From Halothece sp964463655 (GTDB taxonomy: Bacteria; Cyanobacteriota; Cyanobacteriia; Cyanobacteriales; Rubidibacteraceae): a stretch of DNA of 64,000 nt. Position numbers and translations under genes: made by a program. Below the pieces are notes generated by a model. That model saw only the letters and a program-made list of their open reading frames with translations, was not told where the DNA came from and did no database searches. The stretch is from NCBI GenBank assembly GCA_964463655.1, contig CAYXDG010000007.1, positions 1 to 64,000 of the forward strand, given 5' to 3'. Of the stretch, positions 34,533 through 42,133 are shown one piece after another (position 1 is the stretch's first letter; every line of letters begins with the position of its first letter).

Positions 34533-36137
34533 TTATGATTTCTTGGATAAATAAATTTCTTTTTTAGCATAAAGGCGTTCAGCATGGATTCCTTTTTCTA
34601 GACAAGCCTGAATTAACTGATTAGATTCAACAATTGGAGGAGACGCTTCGTTATATTCGATCGCCATAATATACTGAAGCCAAGGTTCTAATCCTAAAGC
34701 ATAGACGTACACTTGGTGACAGTTCAAACTTTCCACGATCGCCAGGGCTTTTTTCGCATCAGAACCATTTAAACGGCGGGAATTATCCATCTTACGAGTC
34801 AGAGAATTTGTCAGTAGAGAACCGTAAGCCCAAGACATTGGTGCGCCCTCGCATTCCATGCCCACAAATAAAGCATCAATTGTGCCAATTTTAGCACTTA
34901 ATCTCTCATAAATTCGCGGTTCAATATTATTAGAATCTGCTGCGAGGAGAACTTGTTTTTCTTGTTGACGAACCAGATAGGCGATTTTACTGCGGATATT
35001 TAAGTCACCGTGTTCTCCGAGAAAAGGAATACCAGTAATCGAACCGCCAGGAATTTCAATTGTTTCCAGTTCGCCCATTTCTATGACTCGCAGAAATCCC
35101 AGTTTTTCTAACATTAATTTCAGAGAAGGATCGTACAATTCGCCTCCACTGCGAGGGACAATCACTGTGCCAATTTTATAACGTAATTGTAGAAGATGTT
35201 CTAGCTGTACATGATCGGCGTGGGCGTGAGTTAAGAGAACATAATCGAGTTTTTCTGGTAAGTTAGCATAAGTGTAACGTTCGATGGGACTATCGTATTG
35301 GTAGCTGATGCAAGGATCAGCAATGAGGTTGCAATGTTCACTCTCGATCGCGACACAAGCATGACCGAAATATTGAAGTCTTAAACCTTGTCCAGTTCGG
35401 GGTTTGATCGCAGTGGGAGGTTCAGTGGTAAACAGTTCTAAAAATTGCTTTTGATCTAAGGTTTCGCGGTGAGGAATACTATCAAATAATGCGTCTAAAT
35501 AGGCTTGGGGTTGCGGGTTTTCTTTGAGAGAAAAGAGTTGATCGTAAAAGGGAGAATGAAAGGGAATTTTTAAGGCAATTTGATCGGAATTTTCTAAGCG
35601 AGGGGTACTCAAGCAAAAAGGACGATTTTCCTTAACTCCCTGAGTCAGTAAGACGCTTTGATGACGATCGAGATAGATATTACTGTCGTATAAAAGCGCC
35701 TCGATCGGGCGAAAAGAAGCGCGGTTATTGCGATCGTAGGTCAGTTCAACATACCCTTTTAGAGGTTCAGGAATGCGCTCATAAAAACCTTCTAAAGATT
35801 CTCCTGTTGCTTCTTTTTCTAACAATTTTGTTAGGTCACGAAGGCTTTCTGCAAAGGCGATTGCAGCCTGACAATTTTCTTGGGTAAACGCAATTAATTC
35901 CTCGATCGCTGCAATTTTTCGCTCAGGATAGTCGATATAAGGGCCCCCTAACATCTCTGGTTTTTGCACGGCAATTTCATGAATTTGGGGGGCTTTAACA
36001 TAAGATTCCATAATCTTTAAATGGGAATTGACCACCGACAGCGCGGCAGTAACGGGGGCAATTAAAAAGGGAGACGCATACCATTGATTGACTAATGGTT
36101 CCATGCCAACATTTGGTTTGAGATAGTAATTTTTCAT
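34533..36137 (-). CDS. CmlA-like diiron beta-hydroxylase (MBL fold), NRPS tailoring
   Basis: A 534-residue protein matching CmlA, the chloramphenicol-pathway beta-hydroxylase of about 530 residues that oxidises an amino acid bound to an NRPS carrier domain. The N-terminal domain starts LKPNVGMEPLVNQWYASPFL, with GGPYIDYPERK later. The C-terminal metallo-beta-lactamase domain (about 255-500) has YFGHACVAIES, the metal motif LLTHAHADHVQLEH, FLGEHGDLN (Glu where lactamases have His, as in CmlA) and LLAADSNNIEP. Unlike Zn hydrolases, CmlA binds an oxo-bridged diiron centre. Ten bases separate it from the MFS gene. It probably hydroxylates a residue on one of the neighbouring modules; which one cannot be read. 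A plain MBL hydrolase is the alternative. Confidence 0.82.
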   Translation of the reverse strand: MKNYYLKPNVGMEPLVNQWYASPFLIAPVTAALSVVNSHLKIMESYVKAPQIHEIAVQKPEMLGGPYIDYPERKIAAIEELIAFTQENCQAAIAFAESLRDLTKLLEKEATGESLEGFYERIPEPLKGYVELTYDRNNRASFRPIEALLYDSNIYLDRHQSVLLTQGVKENRPFCLSTPRLENSDQIALKIPFHSPFYDQLFSLKENPQPQAYLDALFDSIPHRETLDQKQFLELFTTEPPTAIKPRTGQGLRLQYFGHACVAIESEHCNLIADPCISYQYDSPIERYTYANLPEKLDYVLLTHAHADHVQLEHLLQLRYKIGTVIVPRSGGELYDPSLKLMLEKLGFLRVIEMGELETIEIPGGSITGIPFLGEHGDLNIRSKIAYLVRQQEKQVLLAADSNNIEPRIYERLSAKIGTIDALFVGMECEGAPMSWAYGSLLTNSLTRKMDNSRRLNGSDAKKALAIVESLNCHQVYVYALGLEPWLQYIMAIEYNEASPPIVESNQLIQACLEKGIHAERLYAKKEIYLSKKS

Positions 36138-36146
36138 CGTTTTCTG

Positions 36147-37511
36147 TTATTGAGTGGTCATCGGAGAAGAATCTAAAGCAGGGGCTTCTCTTTCCTCAGA
36201 TTTGTTGTCAGTATTAGCAGCAGGAATAAAGTCCATATCGGGCAATTCTGTCTCTAATTTTCTTAAGGGAGGGTATTGCAAACTGAGAAGACTGGTCAAA
36301 ATCGTAACGATTCCAATCACGATAAATAAAAACCCGATTCCCCGCCCAGGACCCGTGCCAATAATTGCACCAATTCCTGTTGCCCAGGGGCCGTCAAACG
36401 CCAATAAAGGCTCGAATATTTTATCAGCAAGGGGGCCAAAAAGAGCCGCTGCGATCAGGGGAGTTGCGGTTAAAAACATTCCGTTAATCGCAAAAATTCT
36501 GCCTTGGATATTGGGAGCAACTTTCTTCTGTAAAATTACTTGTGTCAAGCCGTTAATTAACGGTAATCCGAAGCAGAATAAAAAGCCCGCAATTGTGAAT
36601 AAATACAGGGAAGGACGCACTCCTGCGATCGCGATGCTGACTCCACTTAACAACAAACAAGCAAGGATAATGTTGATCAGTTGTGCTTGTTTTTTACCCC
36701 AAGAACTTAACATCAAACTGCCAATTAATGTCCCGACCCCAGCGATAGAAAGAATGACTCCTAAACGACTGGCAACGGTCAAAGTTAGGATAAGAGGTGT
36801 GGTCAAAACGATCGCGGCTCCCACTAAAAAGTTATAAAAAGCCCGAACCAATAATAAGCCGAGCAAGCCTTTTCGTGCGAGTAAATAATCCCAACCCTTG
36901 ATCGTTGCTTTGGCAACGGATTGTTTTTCTGAGAGTTGAGTTTCCCAAGAAGCGATTTCTGGAAAGCGCAAGAGGGAGAGGGGAATTAGGGCAAAAAATA
37001 CCGTTGCAAAATCGAAAAAAATCACCCCTTGCACTTGGAGAATTCCGAGTAAAAAGCCCCCTGTTACCGGGCCAATTAAACGGACGATCGCGGCGCCTAA
37101 TTCCGTCATACTGCTTGCTTGGGGGAGTTTTTCCTTGCTGACCATCGTAACGATCGCGGCTTTAAATGCTGTCCAGTTAAAGGCATTAAAACAGGAACTT
37201 GCAGCCAGAGCAAGGTAAATGTGCCAGAGTTGTAGGTGCTGGAAGTAATATAAAAGCCCGATCGCTAAAATACACAAAGCGGAACAAAAATGGCTGATTA
37301 ACATCGTCCAGCGACGACTCCAGCGATCGACTAATGTTCCTGCAACGGGGGAAATGAAAACATAAGGCAAGGTCATCGCAACAGTGAGCAAGGCAAATTG
37401 AGTGACGGAATTTGTCTCACGATAAACCCAAACGTCGAGGGCAAATCCTGTTAAACTAGACCCAAATCTGGAAATCACTTGTCCGAACCAAATCGCTGTA
37501 AATGTCTTCAT
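36147..37511 (-). CDS. MFS efflux transporter (DHA3-like)
   Basis: A 454-residue major facilitator with about 12 hydrophobic segments. The N-terminus IWFGQVISRFGSSLTGFALD and the loop after helix 2, PVAGTLVDRWSRRWTMLISH, are typical of macrolide-type exporters. A Glu/Asp-rich cytoplasmic tail ends the protein. It lies within the NRPS operon between the Asp-module NRPS and the CmlA-like gene, so it is probably an exporter of the lipopeptide or an intermediate. A paralogue is encoded divergently at 58130-59536. Confidence 0.9.
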   Translation of the reverse strand: MKTFTAIWFGQVISRFGSSLTGFALDVWVYRETNSVTQFALLTVAMTLPYVFISPVAGTLVDRWSRRWTMLISHFCSALCILAIGLLYYFQHLQLWHIYLALAASSCFNAFNWTAFKAAIVTMVSKEKLPQASSMTELGAAIVRLIGPVTGGFLLGILQVQGVIFFDFATVFFALIPLSLLRFPEIASWETQLSEKQSVAKATIKGWDYLLARKGLLGLLLVRAFYNFLVGAAIVLTTPLILTLTVASRLGVILSIAGVGTLIGSLMLSSWGKKQAQLINIILACLLLSGVSIAIAGVRPSLYLFTIAGFLFCFGLPLINGLTQVILQKKVAPNIQGRIFAINGMFLTATPLIAAALFGPLADKIFEPLLAFDGPWATGIGAIIGTGPGRGIGFLFIVIGIVTILTSLLSLQYPPLRKLETELPDMDFIPAANTDNKSEEREAPALDSSPMTTQ

Positions 37512-37534
37512 ATTTTTTGAGTGATGCTTCTTGT

Positions 37535-40500
37535 TTAATCGAGTAAGGCTGACAATTTGTTGAACTGCTGGTCATCGAGGTTAGCTAGGGAGAAATCGGA
37601 AGGGGTATAGCCTCCCGTTTCTGGAGATAAACAATGTTCTATACTCTTTTGTAACGCTTCTAAATAGCTTTGCGCTAAAGATTCGATCGTTTCTCGTCGG
37701 TGGACAGACTGGCTGTAAATCCACTCGCATTCTAATTTTCCAGCGACAATCCAAGCGTTAATTTCTAACAGGTAATGGCGCTGGCTGTTGGCGCTGCGTT
37801 CGTTTCCTCGTCCTTCCTTGGCGACGCTCAACACAATACTCTTTTGTGGCAAGGTCTGATCGAATTGACCTAAGTAATTAAAACTTACTTCAGGAGTAGG
37901 CAAGCGATCGAGTTGTTGTGCGATTTCAGGAGGACTAGCATAGCGGAGGACGCTGTAACCCGCCCCATTTTCTGGCAAACGGCGCAATTGCTCTTTAATG
38001 GATTTAATCGCTTCTCCTTGCTGGCTAGACTCGGTTACGTGCAATAGCAGTGGGAATTTTGCAGTAAACCAACCTACGGTTCGCGATAAGTCAAGAGTTT
38101 CAAACCAATCTTGTCGTCCGTGTCCTTCTAACTCTAACCAGAGGGTTTTTCCTCCTGTCCAACGGGTCAAACTCTGCCCTAAAGCTGTTAATAGGATATC
38201 TTCGATTTTAGTGTTGTAGGCTTGGGGGACTTCTCGCAATAAAGCCTCGCTCTGATCGCGATCGAGAGTGATCACCACCCGATCGCTGGCGTTAATTGTA
38301 TTGGCTGACGCACCTGCTGCTTGCTCTCTGGGCAAAGACACAATTTCTGTAGGATTCGGCAACAGCCAGTAATCCAATTCTTTCGCTAGTTTTTCTGAGT
38401 GACCGTATTCTTGAATTGCTTCTGCCCAGGCTTTGAAAGAAGAGGTTTTTCGGGGTAACTTCACCTCTTCTCCTCGGCTCATTTGTTCGTAAGTCTGCAC
38501 GAAATCTTCTACTAAAATTCGCCAGGAAATGCCATCGACCAGTAAATGATGAGCAACAATTAATAACCGTCCCGGTCGCGCTTCTCCGAGCTTAAATAAT
38601 CCTGCCTGCACTAAGGGCCCTTGAGCAAGGTCTAAACTTTTTTGTAGGTCATGGGCTTGGTTGGGGATGGCTTGAAGTTGCTCTTCCTCAGACAAGTGGG
38701 ATAAATTGATCGCCGTCAGGGGAATGGTGGCGTGATCGGGGGCAACGCTGACTTGTCGCCAATGTTTTCCTTCTGGCTCAAATCGCAGGCGCAAAGCGTC
38801 ATGATGATGGGATAACATCTCCAGCGATCGCGCGGTGAGATCAGGGTCAATTTCTGGGGAGACTACCAATAAAACTGACTGATTGAAATGATGGGGTTGT
38901 GGCAAATTTAAGTCGAAAAACCAGCGTTGAATGGGTGTTAAAGGCACATCCCCCACGATCGCGCCTTGTTCCGATTGTGCGGTCAAACCTGTTCCCGCCA
39001 CCGCAGCTAAGGTTTCTACGGTTTGATGTTCTACCAGTTGTTTGGGCGTGAGTTGCAATCCCATCTGACTCGCTTTGGCGACGACCTGAATACTAGCAAT
39101 CGAGTCCCCGCCTAGGGCGAAGAAATTATCCTGAATGCCGATTTCTTCAATTCCCAACACTTGTGACCAGATTTTCACCAGTGTCTCTTCGGTGGGAGTG
39201 CGAGGCAGAACCAAGGGAGCGCGATCGCTGAAGTCTGTCTCTGGTGCTGGCAAGGCGTTGCGGTCAATTTTCCCATTCGCTGTGAGGGGAAAGGTATCTA
39301 AGGCGACATAAGTTCCTGGAATCGCCTGTTCTGGCAGTGTTTCTGCCAAAAAGTCTCGCAGTTGAGCGCGATCGCCCTTAAATTTGACATAAGCGACTAA
39401 ACTTTTGTTTCCAGACTCTCGTTCTCGCGCCACAACCACCGTCTCTCGCACTTGGGGATGTTGGGCGAGGGCTGTTTCTATTTCTCCTAATTCAACGCGG
39501 AAGCCTCGGATTTTCACTTGATGGTCGCTGCGTCCTAAAAACTCGATCGCGCCGTCTTCCAGAAAGCGGGCTAAGTCCCCTGTTTGGTAAAGCCTTCCCC
39601 ACCCCCCACTGAGGGGGCTAAAGGGGTTGACAATAAACTTTTCTTGTGTTAATTTTTCTGGGTTGAGATAGCCACGAGCTAAGTTAGAACCGCCAATGTA
39701 TAACTCTCCAGGAAGCCCGATCGGGACAGGTTGCAAGGAGGAATCAAGGATATAAACTTGAGCGCCGTCAATGGGAAAGCCAATGGGAACGGTTTCGCTG
39801 GTGGGGAGTTGATCGCCGATGGGGTAAACTGTTGTGCCGATGGTGGCTTCGGTGGGCCCATAATGGTTGAAAATTTGACATTTCGGCGCGATGGCGCGAA
39901 TTTTCTCGATTAACTCCCAACGACAGACATCTCCGCCTAAAATTAAACGCTGTCGGGGCAGAAGTTCGGCAGCACGGGGATGATTGAGTAAACTGTCTAG
40001 GTGAGGGGGGGCAATTTTTAAGCAGTCTAGAGGATGATCGCCTTGGTAATCGGCGAGGGCTTCTGGATTCGTGGCGCGATCGTGAGAAATGATGTGCAAA
40101 GTTCCCCCATGACAGAGAGTTGGGAAGATGGCGGTATTGCCGAGATCGGCAGCAAATGTGGAAACCAGCCCGAAACTTGCGCCTTTGGGCAGAGCTAGTT
40201 TTTGGCTGACGCTGCGAGTATAGTTAACCACGTGCCGATGTTCAATGGCTACGCCTTTCGGTTTGCCTGTAGAACCAGAGGTGAAAATGACGTAGGCGAG
40301 ATGATGGGGTTTAGCATCCGTTTTGACGGTACTGACTTTTGCTGTCGCCAGTTCGCGATCGAGAGATAAGATTTTTAATCCTTCTGTGGGCAGTTTCGAG
40401 GTTAAATGGGATTGCGTGACTAAAACCGCAGTTTGCGTCTCTGCTAAAATCATCGAGATGCGATCGCGAGGCAGCATCGGATCGATGGGAACATAAGCAC

Positions 40501-42109
40501 CGCCAGCCTTTAAAGTCCCCATGATGCCAATGATTGTCTCTAGAGACCGTTCTAGGCAAAGGGCAACTAAGCGATCGGGTTTCACTCCCTGCTGTTGTAG
40601 TGTGAAGGCTAAGGCTTCAGCGCGGTCATTCAGTTGGGAATAGGTCAGGTGTTGGTTTTCAAAAACAACTGCGATCGCATCAGGATTCCTTTGCACTTGT
40701 TCGGCAAAAAGCTGATGAATACATTGGTCTGCTGCTTCAATCTCTCCCGTTTGACTAAACTTAAATAACAGTTGATGGCGTTCTTCTGCACTTAAAATGT
40801 CCCAACGCTCGATCGGGGTTTCTGTCTCCAGCAAGGGGATTTCTAACAACTGTTGAAACTGTCTAGCTAACCGTTCCACTTGCACCGCAGAAATCTGATT
40901 AGCATGATATTCCCACTGAAGTTTTAAATGGCGATCGCTTCGCCAGCAAGTTAGTTTTAAATCGAAGCGGTCGCGAGGAATCTCCGCTTTTTCTAAGCTA
41001 AATAATTCGTTAGCAAACCATTCTCCATATTCAAATCCGATCGGGAAAATATGAGCTTGGTCAGAGGCAGGGGTTGGCAGTTCTTCTACTGTAAAATAAT
41101 CTTGCCATTCTCTTGCTTCGTTTAAGGATCGTTCCACTTGCTGCGCGATCGAGTGCCAGTGGTTTTCTGATGCAAATTTTATGGGAATTGGCAGAGTTCG
41201 GGCAAATAATCCTAACGCTTCATTTAATTCTTCAAAACTTCGACCGTCAAACACTGTCCCAATCATTAAATCTGTTTCTTCTGTGAGACGATGAATTAAA
41301 ATTGACCAGCAAGAGAGTAAAACGGTCGCGATCGAGATTTGGTGTTTCTCAGCAATTGCTGTTAGTTTTTCCACCATTTCTTCTGATAATTTGCGATGGT
41401 AAATTCCTCGTTGATCAGGGTCTGCAATGGTCTGCGGGGTTGTTTTTCTGACTTTTGCAAAAGGAACTTTTGTCTGAAATAAAGGGGAAAAATCCAGTTT
41501 CTGCCAAAATTTTCGTCCTGCAATTCGTTCTTCGTCTTCTGTTTCTAAAAGTTCCCAGTGCCACTGACAGTAATCCGCATATTGCAACGGGTCTGAAACG
41601 AGGTCTTGATCATTGTTGCCATAAATTTTACTCAATTCTAAGGTTAATTGCTTGAAAGTCTGCAAATCAGCCCCGATCGCAGGAAAACTTAATAGCAATA
41701 ATGAGCGTTCTTCAGATAAAAGAATCGCATAAACATTGAACAGAGAACTGGCATTTAAGTCCACAGGGCGATCGCGTTCTTCTCTAAAAATAGCCTCGAT
41801 TTTTTCTGTCAAACTCTCTTCAGAGACTGCTGTGAAATCAACCTCGCGCCAAACTAAATTTTCTTGATCATCAATCATTTGCAGGGGCAACTTTCGACCT
41901 CGCAAACGTTCAAAACGGGTGCGGAGAATTTCGTGACGACTGATTACCTTTGACAGGGCTAATTGTAGCTTAGAGCGATCGAGAACTGAATTAAATTGCA
42001 GCACACATAAGGCGCGATCGAAGTTTCCCTTCAAGAATTGTTGTCGCCATAATTGCGTTTGTTGGGGAGAAAGTTCAAATCCTTCGAGACTCGTTGTTTC
42101 CATTTCCAC
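37535..42109 (-). CDS. NRPS: interface-like C domain - A(Asp) - T - E
   Basis: A 1524-residue NRPS. The first about 440 residues are condensation-like, but the HHxxxDG motif is replaced (SFPAIGADLQTF), so the domain should not condense. This matches the interface domains that recruit aspartyl beta-hydroxylases in siderophore NRPSs. The A domain (FTSGSTGKPKG about 611) has the unusual block STFAADLGNTAIFPTL and reads DLTKIGHIG, an Asp code. The carrier is FFALGGDSIASIQVV (about 1003; DS form typical before epimerases). The last domain is an epimerase (HHLLVDGISW about 1186). With the upstream C-hydroxylase protein it makes one split module for D-beta-hydroxy-Asp. A 23-base gap separates it from the MFS gene. 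Confidence 0.92.
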   Translation of the reverse strand: MEMETTSLEGFELSPQQTQLWRQQFLKGNFDRALCVLQFNSVLDRSKLQLALSKVISRHEILRTRFERLRGRKLPLQMIDDQENLVWREVDFTAVSEESLTEKIEAIFREERDRPVDLNASSLFNVYAILLSEERSLLLLSFPAIGADLQTFKQLTLELSKIYGNNDQDLVSDPLQYADYCQWHWELLETEDEERIAGRKFWQKLDFSPLFQTKVPFAKVRKTTPQTIADPDQRGIYHRKLSEEMVEKLTAIAEKHQISIATVLLSCWSILIHRLTEETDLMIGTVFDGRSFEELNEALGLFARTLPIPIKFASENHWHSIAQQVERSLNEAREWQDYFTVEELPTPASDQAHIFPIGFEYGEWFANELFSLEKAEIPRDRFDLKLTCWRSDRHLKLQWEYHANQISAVQVERLARQFQQLLEIPLLETETPIERWDILSAEERHQLLFKFSQTGEIEAADQCIHQLFAEQVQRNPDAIAVVFENQHLTYSQLNDRAEALAFTLQQQGVKPDRLVALCLERSLETIIGIMGTLKAGGAYVPIDPMLPRDRISMILAETQTAVLVTQSHLTSKLPTEGLKILSLDRELATAKVSTVKTDAKPHHLAYVIFTSGSTGKPKGVAIEHRHVVNYTRSVSQKLALPKGASFGLVSTFAADLGNTAIFPTLCHGGTLHIISHDRATNPEALADYQGDHPLDCLKIAPPHLDSLLNHPRAAELLPRQRLILGGDVCRWELIEKIRAIAPKCQIFNHYGPTEATIGTTVYPIGDQLPTSETVPIGFPIDGAQVYILDSSLQPVPIGLPGELYIGGSNLARGYLNPEKLTQEKFIVNPFSPLSGGWGRLYQTGDLARFLEDGAIEFLGRSDHQVKIRGFRVELGEIETALAQHPQVRETVVVARERESGNKSLVAYVKFKGDRAQLRDFLAETLPEQAIPGTYVALDTFPLTANGKIDRNALPAPETDFSDRAPLVLPRTPTEETLVKIWSQVLGIEEIGIQDNFFALGGDSIASIQVVAKASQMGLQLTPKQLVEHQTVETLAAVAGTGLTAQSEQGAIVGDVPLTPIQRWFFDLNLPQPHHFNQSVLLVVSPEIDPDLTARSLEMLSHHHDALRLRFEPEGKHWRQVSVAPDHATIPLTAINLSHLSEEEQLQAIPNQAHDLQKSLDLAQGPLVQAGLFKLGEARPGRLLIVAHHLLVDGISWRILVEDFVQTYEQMSRGEEVKLPRKTSSFKAWAEAIQEYGHSEKLAKELDYWLLPNPTEIVSLPREQAAGASANTINASDRVVITLDRDQSEALLREVPQAYNTKIEDILLTALGQSLTRWTGGKTLWLELEGHGRQDWFETLDLSRTVGWFTAKFPLLLHVTESSQQGEAIKSIKEQLRRLPENGAGYSVLRYASPPEIAQQLDRLPTPEVSFNYLGQFDQTLPQKSIVLSVAKEGRGNERSANSQRHYLLEINAWIVAGKLECEWIYSQSVHRRETIESLAQSYLEALQKSIEHCLSPETGGYTPSDFSLANLDDQQFNKLSALLD

Positions 42110-42133
42110 ACCTCATTTATTAACTAATTGTTG

